Source: Armatimonadetes bacterium UBA5419
Lineage (GTDB): Bacteria; Armatimonadota; UBA10988
Direction: 5' to 3'
NCBI GenBank assembly: GCA_002409445.1
Contig: DHNJ01000249.1
Span: 1 to 8,114 of the forward strand
Length of the DNA: 8,114 bases
The notes beneath the pieces were generated by a model. It was not told the DNA's origin. It made no database searches and saw nothing but the letters and a program-made list of their open reading frames with translations. Position numbers and translations under genes: made by a program. The first letter of the stretch is position 1, and every line of letters begins with the position of its first letter. Below, one piece after another: positions 1 to 6,559 of the stretch.

Positions 1-375
1 CCGCGCGCGGTCGGGCTGCGGCGCCCGGCGGGCCTGCGGCGTTACGACGGCGCCCTCGCCGCGGTCGAGCCGGCCACTGGCCGCATCGCGCTGGACCTGC
101 GCGCGACGACTGAACGGGACGGCACGACGGTGGGTGCGCGTGCGCCGCAGCGCCTGTGGTTCGGCGGTGCGCGGGACGGGCTGGAGCTGCTCGGCGCGGC
201 GGAGGTGCAGATGCCGCTGGCTGAGCTGCCGCTCGGCGCGTTCGTGGTCGTCTTTGGGCAGGCGGGCGACGGCGCAGACGGGCACTTGGCGCAGGGCTAT
301 ATCGCTGCGTCCGGCGTGCGCTTCAGCGCGCCGCCAAGTGTCTCGCGCGCCCCGTTAGGCCCCGCTACGCCGTAG
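1..375 (+). CDS. C-terminal fragment of an unrecognised protein (5' end outside window)
   Basis: The frame starting at base 1 is open from the window edge to a TAG at 373-375, giving 124 residues with no start needed inside the window. Third codon positions are almost all G or C, as in the accepted genes nearby, which supports real coding. An internal GTG at 130 could formally be a start, but the same codon bias continues upstream of it, so a truncated longer protein is more likely. The fragment alternates short hydrophobic and polar stretches (for example LPLGAFVVVFGQAGDG), which suggests a beta-rich domain, and ends in a Pro/Ala/Ser-rich tail. There is no motif I recognise and no membrane segment. 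It is convergent with the glycosidase gene, with 5 bp between the two stop codons. I cannot assign a function; its neighbours suggest at most an extracytoplasmic or carbohydrate-related protein, which is a guess. Confidence 0.62.
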   Translation, partial: PRAVGLRRPAGLRRYDGALAAVEPATGRIALDLRATTERDGTTVGARAPQRLWFGGARDGLELLGAAEVQMPLAELPLGAFVVVFGQAGDGADGHLAQGYIAASGVRFSAPPSVSRAPLGPATP

Positions 376-380
376 GCTGG

Positions 381-2492
381 CTAGCGCACCGCGACCAGAT
401 CATCGAAGTCGACTTGCCCGACCGTCGCTAGCCCGCCATTGGTCGTCACCACGTAGACGCTGTGCCAAGTCAGCGGCGCCTTGAAGCCGGGGTCGAGGAC
501 CAGCTCGACGTCACGCCACGTGGCCGGCAGTTCGCCGCGAAACAAATCCAGGTACTGCGGCGTGCCGTTACCATCGATCAACTGCACGCGGACCCACACC
601 TGCTGGCCCTGGCCACGGATCTTCGCCCGCAACGCCAGCGCCCCATCGATCTGCCGGTCCAACCGCAGGTACGCCGCGCGCGTGCCGCCCTCGCCCAGCC
701 GATAGTCCAGCCGGCCGTGCCCCGCCCCACCCACGGTCACGACCGTCGTCGCGCTGCCTTCGACGGTCTCCGGCGAGCCGGCGAAGGTTGGCCGGAAGTC
801 ACCGTTGAAGTCCTCAACCATCTGCGGCCCGGCGACCCGCACCGGCACCTCGACCCTCGTCCCCAGACCCTCGATCGTCACGACGCCGCGGGTGCCCGGC
901 TGGTCGCCCACATACCGGCCATCACGCTGGACCAACACACCAGCGGGGAAGCTCCAGCGCAGCATCGCCGGGTCGACGGCAACCGCCTCGCCCCGCGCAT
1001 CGACCCCGGCCAGCCGGATCTCGGCGGGCGCACCCGGCCGCAGCACCAAGCTCTCCGGCTCGGCGCGCAACTGCGCCACGCGGTCGACGACCTCCAGGTC
1101 GATGACCCGCTCCAGGCCGCCCGCGCGCACCGTCACCCGCGTCCGGCCCGGCAGCACGCCGGCGACCAGCGTGTCGCCCGCCATCTGGGCGATCGGCTGC
1201 GCGAACTCGACGGAGTCGATGGCGATGTTGGGCAGCGGGTTGAGCCGCGCATCCTTCGCCGTCACCCGCAGCGGCAGCTGCGTGCCCACCGCCAGCCGCC
1301 ACGGGCCCGTGGGTTCGACGGTCAGTGCCGCGGCCGGTCCGATGCCCGCCAGGCTGACTAAGGCCAAGGAGTTGGCGACGGAGCGCTCGCGGCCATCGCT
1401 GGGCCGGTTGCGGATCTCGCCGCGGAAGTAGGCGGTCGAGCTGCCTCCACCGTCGAGGTTCACCCCGTCCGTGCAGCCGAAACTGTCGAGCAGCAAGGCC
1501 AATTCGTGCATCGTCATGCCGATGCTGTGGCCCGCGCGCCGGCCGTCGACGATCAGCGCCACCGCCTGCTCATCGTCCCAGCCGATGATCGTCCGCGGGT
1601 GCCGCGGCTCGCCCTCGCGAAAGCCGAAGACCACTTCGCCACCCGCATTCAGCACGTCCGAGCCGCCGATCGCCTCGCGCACCTTCAGCGCCGGGTCCAT
1701 GGCCACCTGGATCCGCAGCCTCTGGCCGACGGTCAACTGGGCCAGCGCCTCGCCCTTCTGCCCGCTGCCGCTGAGGACCACGCCGTCGGCGGGAATCGGC
1801 ATGTTGCCCGCCCCACGCACCGGCGCGGCGGTGATCTCGATCTCGGCGTCGGTGTCGGTCTCCAGCCGCCCGCCCGGCTCGACCCAGCGCGCCGCGACCT
1901 CGACACCCGTCTCGTCCGTGACAGTCGTCGGCGCCCAGGCCGGCGTGTACAGCACCAACTGGTTGCCTGCGCGCGAGTCGTTCAAGCGGTCAAACTGCGC
2001 CTCGTAGTTGTCACCGGCGAGCCGCACGACGGCGCTTACCGGCGCAATCCGGTAGTCGCCGTCGTCGGTCACCATGAACGCCGGACGCCCCGGCGAGAGT
2101 CCGACGAGTTCGCCATTGCGCACGCAAAGGCCGATGGTGTAGCCGGCGTTGTGCCCAGCCATCACGTAGAAGTCACCGTTGACGGCCGCCACGACGGTCT
2201 GCTCGGCGGTGTTCAGCCGGCTGACCTGCGAGCTGGTGGGCTCGAGGCCGCGCACGTAGTCGCGTCCGATCGTCGTGCGCAGGGTCAAATCCGGCTGCGT
2301 GCGGTCCCAGACGATGCCGTAGATGGCATACGGACCGTCGGGCCGGATCAGTTCAAAGCGGTAGGCGCCCGGATGGATGGGCTCGGTAACGGCGTCATTC
2401 GGTAGCTGGAGCGCCGTCGCCGGCAGGACCAGCGCCAGAGACCACAGCAGCCAGAGCTTCGCGCGCGAGGGTGTAACGTAGACCACCAGCAC
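381..2492 (-). CDS. Secreted phosphodiester glycosidase family protein (NAGPA domain) with Ig-like and C-terminal beta-sandwich domains
   Basis: Predicted exported hydrolase of the family that includes the human uncovering enzyme (N-acetylglucosamine-1-phosphodiester alpha-N-acetylglucosaminidase), which splits sugar-phosphodiester bonds. The 703-residue product begins with a signal peptide: Lys12, a hydrophobic run at about 13-28, and a likely cleavage after ATA or ALQ near 27-30. The NAGPA catalytic domain spans about 40-385 and carries NGDFY (105-109), IGGSDVL (275-281), VDGRR (315-319), the SIGMTMHELA block (323-332), NLDGGGSSTAY (345-355) and SVANSLAL (371-378), all hallmarks of the family. 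Two Ig-like (Big-type) segments follow at about 388-468 and 472-555. A last beta-rich domain (about 558-703, starting VEDFNGDF and ending FDDLVAVR) resembles galactose-binding/carbohydrate-binding modules. The start is a GTG at 2492; GTG at 2486 (codon 3) is equally in frame and better spaced from GGGAG at 2496-2500. Either start lies inside the ppx-like gene. The natural substrate is unknown: wall teichoic-like polymers, capsules or exogenous glycans are all possible. Confidence 0.93.
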   Translation of the reverse strand: MLVVYVTPSRAKLWLLWSLALVLPATALQLPNDAVTEPIHPGAYRFELIRPDGPYAIYGIVWDRTQPDLTLRTTIGRDYVRGLEPTSSQVSRLNTAEQTVVAAVNGDFYVMAGHNAGYTIGLCVRNGELVGLSPGRPAFMVTDDGDYRIAPVSAVVRLAGDNYEAQFDRLNDSRAGNQLVLYTPAWAPTTVTDETGVEVAARWVEPGGRLETDTDAEIEITAAPVRGAGNMPIPADGVVLSGSGQKGEALAQLTVGQRLRIQVAMDPALKVREAIGGSDVLNAGGEVVFGFREGEPRHPRTIIGWDDEQAVALIVDGRRAGHSIGMTMHELALLLDSFGCTDGVNLDGGGSSTAYFRGEIRNRPSDGRERSVANSLALVSLAGIGPAAALTVEPTGPWRLAVGTQLPLRVTAKDARLNPLPNIAIDSVEFAQPIAQMAGDTLVAGVLPGRTRVTVRAGGLERVIDLEVVDRVAQLRAEPESLVLRPGAPAEIRLAGVDARGEAVAVDPAMLRWSFPAGVLVQRDGRYVGDQPGTRGVVTIEGLGTRVEVPVRVAGPQMVEDFNGDFRPTFAGSPETVEGSATTVVTVGGAGHGRLDYRLGEGGTRAAYLRLDRQIDGALALRAKIRGQGQQVWVRVQLIDGNGTPQYLDLFRGELPATWRDVELVLDPGFKAPLTWHSVYVVTTNGGLATVGQVDFDDLVAVR

Positions 2493-3369
2493 TCACTCCC
2501 AGGGAGCCAAGGCCCAGCTCCCGTACCAGTTCTGCACACAGTATGGCGCCAGCGACGATAACCGGCGCACGCTTGGGCGACAGGCCAACCACCTGCTCCC
2601 GCTCGGCCAGGGGCAGCGCCGCCAACCGGTCGACCAGCGCATCGATCTGCTCCAGGGTCAGGTTGTGCCGCGCGACCGCCTGCGCGTCGTACGAGCCCAG
2701 CGCGAGGGTGATCGCCGCCATCGTGGTGATCGTCCCGCCCACGCCGACCGCCTCGACGCCGCGGCTGTCGAACTCGGCGGACGCCTCGCGCGCCATGGCC
2801 TGCGCCATAGCCCGCATGGCCCCGATCTGCTCGTCGCTCGGCGGATCGGCATGTGGTCCGGTCTGCTCGGTGAGGCGGTTCGCGCCCAGGTCGTAGCTGA
2901 GGCGCTTGCTCAGCAGGCCCGCGCGCCCCAGGCTCAGCTCGGTGCTGCCGCCGCCGATATCGATGTTCAGCAGCTTGCCGGCCAGCGGCCGCTCCGCGCT
3001 GACCGCGGCGAAGGTCAACTCCGCCTCGCGCTGACCGCTGACCACTTCGATCTCGACGCCGGTCTCGGCCCGCGCCAATCGCCGGAACTCGGCGCTGTTG
3101 CTCGCGCTGCGCAGGGCGGCGGTGCCCACCGCGCGGATCTGTTGGACGCCGAGGTCGGCGCAGCGCTGGGTGTAGTCGGCGAGGAGGTCGAGCGCGCGGC
3201 GCATGATCTCGGGGTCGAGCTGGCCGGTGGCGCTGACGCCCTGGCCCAGGCGGACGATGTCGGCGCGGTCGAGCACGACCTGCTCGCGGCCATCGTCGCC
3301 CTGCTGCAGGACGAGCAGGAGGAACGAGTTGGAGCCAACATCGAGGCCAGCGGCGCGCGGCGGTCGCAT
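2395..3369 (-). CDS. Ppx/GppA family phosphatase, short single-module form
   Basis: Predicted cytoplasmic phosphatase of the ASKHA fold, acting on inorganic polyphosphate (exopolyphosphatase) and/or pppGpp. The 324-residue product shows the full motif set: phosphate-1 loop LDVGSNSFLLLV (9-20), TAALRSASN (83-91), SGQREAEL (111-118) with Glu114 at the position of the family's catalytic Glu, phosphate-2 loop DIGGGSTEL (137-145), the adenosine-type loop GVGGTITTMAA (209-219), SPKRAPVIVAGA (264-275) and SAGGLRYTL (293-301). At about 300 residues it matches the two-domain Ppx/GppA form and lacks the C-terminal HD-like region of the roughly 500-residue E. coli Ppx and GppA, so sequence alone does not decide between polyphosphate and pppGpp. 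The ATG at 3369 has GGGGAG 7 bases upstream. It is divergent from the sulfatase and overlaps the downstream glycosidase by 98 bp; residues 293-324, including the conserved SAGGLRY motif, lie in the overlap. The last 20 or so residues are a Gly/Ala/Pro tail outside the family core. Confidence 0.93.
   Translation of the reverse strand: MRPPRAAGLDVGSNSFLLLVLQQGDDGREQVVLDRADIVRLGQGVSATGQLDPEIMRRALDLLADYTQRCADLGVQQIRAVGTAALRSASNSAEFRRLARAETGVEIEVVSGQREAELTFAAVSAERPLAGKLLNIDIGGGSTELSLGRAGLLSKRLSYDLGANRLTEQTGPHADPPSDEQIGAMRAMAQAMAREASAEFDSRGVEAVGVGGTITTMAAITLALGSYDAQAVARHNLTLEQIDALVDRLAALPLAEREQVVGLSPKRAPVIVAGAILCAELVRELGLGSLGVSAGGLRYTLAREALAAVVSGAGPAGDGAPATE
2496..2500 (-). promoter_or_regulatory. 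Ribosome binding site for the glycosidase, inside the ppx-like gene
   Basis: On the minus strand GGGAG lies 3 bases before the GTG at 2492 and 9 bases before the GTG at 2486. The spacing favours 2486 as the true start. The codon immediately upstream of 2492 in this frame is TGA, so the reading frame cannot extend further. The site lies in the coding part of the ppx-like gene, so ribosomes must initiate internally on that message. Confidence 0.45.
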
Positions 3370-3376
3370 TCCGATA

Positions 3377-3382
3377 CTCCCC
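3377..3382 (-). promoter_or_regulatory. Ribosome binding site of the ppx-like gene
   Basis: GGGGAG on the minus strand, 7 bases before the ATG at 3369. Strength and spacing are near ideal and support this start. Confidence 0.6.
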
Positions 3383-3422
3383 GCCGGCAGGATAGCACGC
3401 TCCGGGCGCTAAATGGAGTCGT

Positions 3423-3426
3423 GGAG
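3423..3426 (+). promoter_or_regulatory. Ribosome binding site of the sulfatase
   Basis: GGAG lies 6 bases before the ATG at 3433. It favours that ATG over the in-frame GTG at 3421, whose nearest GGAG (3415-3418) is only 2 bases away, and over the much longer open frame that runs back through the opposite gene. Confidence 0.55.
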
Positions 3427-3432
3427 CCAACG

Positions 3433-5625
3433 ATGTCTCTCGATCGGCGCACCTTCCTCGCCGGCGCAGCCGTCACCAGTGCGAGCCTCGCGGCCGCCAA
3501 CCGCGCCGCCCGCGCCGCCGCGGTGCCCGCTCGACGGCCCAACATCCTGCTCATCATGAGCGACGACATGGGCTTCTCTGATCTCGGCTGCTACGGCGGC
3601 GAGATCCGCACGCCGAACCTCGACCGCCTGGCCGCCGGCGGCCTGCGCTACAGCCAGTTCTACAACACCGCCCGCTGCTGCCCGACGCGTGCCAGCCTGC
3701 TTACCGGCCTCTACCCGCACCAGGCCGGCGTCGGCCACATGACCGACAACCGCGGGCTCTACGGCTACCGCGGCCAACTGAAGGAGAACACGACGACCAT
3801 CGCCGAGGCCCTGCGCGGCGCCGGCTACAGCACCTACATGGTCGGCAAGTGGCACGTCTCGCGCCAAGTGCACCAAGGCGGCGACGATCGCGCCTGGCCG
3901 ATGCAACGCGGCTTTGAACGGTACTACGGCACGCTCACCGGCGCCGGCACCTACTACGACCCCGGCACCCTCTGCCGCGACCACGAGCACATCTCGCCGC
4001 TTACCGATCCGCACTACCAGCCCGACGAGCCCTACTACTACACGACCGCCCTGGGCGACAACGGCGCGCGCTTCATCGAGCAGCACGCCGCGCATCACCC
4101 CGACCAACCCTTCTTCTTCTACGCCGCCTTCACCGCCGCGCACTGGCCGCTCCACGCGCCCGAGGAGGCCATCGCCGCCTACCGCGGCCGCTACGACGAC
4201 GGCTACGAGCCCATCCGCGCCGCCCGCCTGCGGCGCGTCCGCGAGCTCGGCCTGATCGACAGCGAAATGGACCCGGCGCCACTCGTCGGCGAGTGGGACC
4301 GGGTCCAGCACAAGGCCTGGGAGGCCCGCTGCATGGAGGTCTACGCGGCCCAGGTCGAGCTGCTCGACGCCGCGGTCGGCCGGCTCGTGGCGGCGCTGGA
4401 GGCCAGTGGGCAGTTGGACGACACGCTGATCCTCTTCCTCCAGGACAACGGCGCCTGTGCCGAGTCCATCGGCCGCGACGGGCAGGCCACCCGCGGCGAC
4501 GCGCCGACCCTCGAACCGATGGCCGACGACGCCATCCGCCTCGACGTCCGCCCCACCCGCACGCGCGACGGCTGGCCGGTGCTCGGCGGGCCCGACATCA
4601 TGCCCGGCCCGGACGACACCTACATCTCGTACGGTCGCAACTGGGCCAACGTATCAAACACGCCTCTACGCGAATACAAACACTGGGTCCACGAGGGCGG
4701 CATCAGTACCCCGTTGATTGCCCACTGGCCGCGTGGTTTGGCGCGCGCGGGTGAGATCGAACACCAGCCGGGGCACCTGATCGACATCTGGGCAACATGC
4801 GTTGACCTCGCCGGGGCACCTATCCCCACGCACCGCGCTGGCCTGCCGATCCCCGCGCCGGAGGGGCGTAGCCTAGCGCCGACGTTCACCGGCGGCGAGA
4901 TCGACCGCGAGGCCTTGTTCTGGGAGCATGAGGGCAACCGCGCGCTGCGGGTCGGCCGCTGGAAACTCGTGGCCCGCGGCCCCGGCCGCCGCTGGGAGCT
5001 GTACGACCTGCCCGCCGACCGCGGCGAGCAGCACGACCTCGCCCTCGACCAGCCCGAGCGGGTCGCCGCGATGGCCGCGACCTGGGAGCGGTGGGCCCAG
5101 CGCACGCACGCCCTGCCCTGGCCCTGGCGGCCCGCCTGGGGTGAGCCGGTGGCTAGCAGCGCCCGCCGCTTCGACCTACGCGGCGGCGACAGCCTTAACG
5201 ACGGCGAAGCCCCCGACATCGTCCAGCGCGAGATCGTCGCGACCGTCGAGTTCACGCATGCCGGCGGCAGTAGCGGCGTACTCGTCGCGCATGGTGGCAA
5301 CCAACTGGGCTACGCGCTCTACGTCCGCGGCGGCCACCTCGAAGGCGCGGTCCGTATGACCGGCGAGCAGATCTGGGCCACCGACCCCGCGCCGCTCGCC
5401 GCCGGCGCCCACACCGCCGTGCTCCGCTGGGTCCGGCCGGGCCGGGTCACCGTCGAGCTCGACGGGCGGGAGGTCGCGCGCACAGAGGTCGGCGGCCTAC
5501 TGGAAGAGCAGCCGGTTGACGGCCTCGATGTCGGGCGCGACACCGGCGGCGCGGTCGGCCGGTACAACGCACCCGCGGCCTACGGTGGGTCGGTGGAGCG
5601 AGCGGTGATCGAGCTGGGCGATTAG
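3433..5625 (+). CDS. Tat-exported formylglycine-dependent sulfatase (arylsulfatase type) with C-terminal beta-sandwich domain
   Basis: Predicted extracytoplasmic type I sulfatase that removes sulfate esters from an organic substrate, probably a sulfated glycan or aryl sulfate. The 730-residue product opens with a Tat signal (DRRTFLAG at 4-11, Ala-rich h-region, likely cleavage near residue 30). The catalytic alkaline-phosphatase-like domain runs about 36-555. Visible sites: metal ligands Asp44-Asp45 in MSDDMG; the CCPTRASLLTG signature with Cys82 as the residue converted to formylglycine; Arg86; GKWH (138-141); His237 in AAHWPLH; Asp338-Asn339 in LQDNG; and Lys416 in YKHWVHEGG. No catalytic residue looks missing. 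The length exceeds small sulfatases because of an insert (about 341-400) and a C-terminal LamG-like domain (about 592-730, with GLDVGRDTGG at 697-706), as in large arylsulfatases. Activity needs a formylglycine-generating or anaerobic maturase encoded elsewhere. The gene stands alone: divergent from the ppx-like gene, convergent with murB. Codon use shifts at 4651-4839. The exact substrate cannot be told. Confidence 0.95.
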   Translation: MSLDRRTFLAGAAVTSASLAAANRAARAAAVPARRPNILLIMSDDMGFSDLGCYGGEIRTPNLDRLAAGGLRYSQFYNTARCCPTRASLLTGLYPHQAGVGHMTDNRGLYGYRGQLKENTTTIAEALRGAGYSTYMVGKWHVSRQVHQGGDDRAWPMQRGFERYYGTLTGAGTYYDPGTLCRDHEHISPLTDPHYQPDEPYYYTTALGDNGARFIEQHAAHHPDQPFFFYAAFTAAHWPLHAPEEAIAAYRGRYDDGYEPIRAARLRRVRELGLIDSEMDPAPLVGEWDRVQHKAWEARCMEVYAAQVELLDAAVGRLVAALEASGQLDDTLILFLQDNGACAESIGRDGQATRGDAPTLEPMADDAIRLDVRPTRTRDGWPVLGGPDIMPGPDDTYISYGRNWANVSNTPLREYKHWVHEGGISTPLIAHWPRGLARAGEIEHQPGHLIDIWATCVDLAGAPIPTHRAGLPIPAPEGRSLAPTFTGGEIDREALFWEHEGNRALRVGRWKLVARGPGRRWELYDLPADRGEQHDLALDQPERVAAMAATWERWAQRTHALPWPWRPAWGEPVASSARRFDLRGGDSLNDGEAPDIVQREIVATVEFTHAGGSSGVLVAHGGNQLGYALYVRGGHLEGAVRMTGEQIWATDPAPLAAGAHTAVLRWVRPGRVTVELDGREVARTEVGGLLEEQPVDGLDVGRDTGGAVGRYNAPAAYGGSVERAVIELGD

Positions 5626-5635
5626 CCGCGGCGGC

Positions 5636-6550
5636 CTACCAGACCAGCACTTCGAGCTCTAGCTCGACACCGCTGTGGGCCAGCACGCGGGCCCGCATTT
5701 CGTCGATCAGCGCGAGCACGTCCGCTGCCGTCGCCGCGCCGTGGTTCTCGATCCAGTTGGCGTGGCGCTCACTGACCACCGCGTCGCCGTGGCGCAGGCC
5801 CTTACAGCCGGCTGCCTCGAGCAGCTGGCCCGGGAAGCCCTCGGCCGGCCGGCGGAAGACGCTGCCGGCCGTGTGTTGGTTCAGCGGTTGGGTCGCCCGG
5901 CGGTAGACCAGATGCTCGGTCATTCGCGCGCGCACCGCATCGGGGTCGTCCGGCTCCAGCCGCAAGCGCGCGCCCAGGATCACCGCCTGCTCGGCACGGA
6001 AGCGGCTCGTCCGGTGGCCCAAGCCAAGTTCGGCCACCGGCCAGGTCCGCCGTTGCCCATCGGGATACAGCGCCTCGACCTCGACCAGCACGTCCGCCAG
6101 CGTGCCGTCCGGCACACCAGCATTGGTCACGATGCCGCCGCCGATGGTGCCCGGCACACCGACCACGCACTCGACGCCGCGCAGCCCGCGCTCCGCCGCC
6201 TGACGCGCCAACCGCGGCATCAGGTAGCCGGCGGCGACCCAGACCTCGTTGCGGCCCACCTCCCAATCGACCTGGCCCAGGCCCAGCGGCAGGTGGAAGA
6301 CCACACCCGGCACACCTTCGTCGGGGATCAGCACGTTGGACCCGCCGCCTAGCACTCGCCAGGGGACGCCCTCCGCGCCGCACCACTTCACGACCGCGGC
6401 AATGGCGTCCGGCGACTGGGGCTGAAGCAGCACGTCGGCTGGCCCCCCGATCGACCAGGTGGTCAACGGCGCCAACGGCTTGTCCAGCATGCAGCCGATG
6501 TTGTTTCGCGACGCCAGCTGGGTCAGCTCGCATCGCTGGCGGTCGGTCAT
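5636..6550 (-). CDS. murB: UDP-N-acetylmuramate dehydrogenase (UDP-N-acetylenolpyruvoylglucosamine reductase)
   Basis: FAD enzyme of the cytoplasm that reduces UDP-GlcNAc-enolpyruvate with NADPH to UDP-MurNAc, the second committed step of peptidoglycan precursor synthesis. The 304-residue product (from ATG at 6550) has the usual MurB length. It shows PLAPLTTWSIGGPAD (25-39), the FAD-site block LGGGSNVLIPDEG (67-79), GVPGTIGGGIVTNAG (131-145), HRTSRFR (179-185) in place of the usual YRxSxFK with Arg180 kept, YRRATQP (216-222), AGSVFRRP (228-235) with the catalytic Ser230, the LEAAGCKG block (244-251) and the C-terminal Glu300 of the LExEV motif. Those last motifs cover the general-acid Ser and Glu of the family. 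ATG at 6550 is chosen for its AGGA; an ATG at 6556 is one base past the lpxD stop, one at 6619 would overlap lpxD by 62 bp, and one at 6490 would cut the N-terminal helix. It is the third gene of the leftward envelope operon, with no murC, ddl or ftsQ beside it in view. Confidence 0.97.
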   Translation of the reverse strand: MTDRQRCELTQLASRNNIGCMLDKPLAPLTTWSIGGPADVLLQPQSPDAIAAVVKWCGAEGVPWRVLGGGSNVLIPDEGVPGVVFHLPLGLGQVDWEVGRNEVWVAAGYLMPRLARQAAERGLRGVECVVGVPGTIGGGIVTNAGVPDGTLADVLVEVEALYPDGQRRTWPVAELGLGHRTSRFRAEQAVILGARLRLEPDDPDAVRARMTEHLVYRRATQPLNQHTAGSVFRRPAEGFPGQLLEAAGCKGLRHGDAVVSERHANWIENHGAATAADVLALIDEMRARVLAHSGVELELEVLVW

Positions 6551-6555
6551 CGGCA

Positions 6556-6559
6556 TCCT
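6556..6559 (-). promoter_or_regulatory. Ribosome binding site deciding the murB start
   Basis: On the minus strand AGGA lies 5 bases before the ATG at 6550 and overlaps the lpxD TAG stop (6558-6560). The earlier ATG at 6556 begins inside this AGGA and so lacks a usable site. The arrangement implies that murB translation is coupled to termination of lpxD. Confidence 0.55.

Larger units (their letters stand above)
3370..3432. promoter_or_regulatory. Divergent 63-bp intergenic region between the ppx-like gene and the sulfatase
   Basis: This is the only real intergenic space in the window and it separates two divergent starts, so promoters for both sides should lie here or just inside the opposite gene. 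On the minus strand TGCTATCCT (3397-3389) resembles an extended -10 element (TGnTATnnT), but I see no good -35 partner 17 bases upstream. For the sulfatase the most AT-rich stretch is gctaaatgg around 3408-3416, with no clear hexamers. I see no obvious operator palindrome. The promoter assignment is weak; the region itself is certain. Confidence 0.35.

Noticed and set aside
364..375. Small hairpin CTACG-C-CGTAG at the left convergent junction, and GCCGCGGC at 5625-5632, as terminators
   Set aside because: Stems are only 4-5 bp with almost no loop, and neither is followed by a T run on either strand.
462..1361. 299-codon open frame on the plus strand, and another at 1506-2405
   Set aside because: Both are antisense to the glycosidase, Arg/Pro/His-rich and without motifs; long spurious frames are expected opposite GC-rich genes.
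2665..3432. In-frame open stretch upstream of the sulfatase that would extend it by 256 residues to 986
   Set aside because: It is antisense to the well-supported ppx-like gene, lacks a sulfatase-family match and lies before a clear Tat signal with its own ribosome site at 3433.
3409..4311. 300-codon open frame on the minus strand opposite the sulfatase, and similar frames at 2348-3430 and 4620-5300
   Set aside because: Low-complexity Ala/Gly/Val/Arg products antisense or out of frame to strong genes; no ribosome site or family feature.
5675..6352. 225-codon plus-strand frame opposite murB
   Set aside because: MurB is certain on the other strand; this product is rich in His, Arg and Gln and has no recognisable features.
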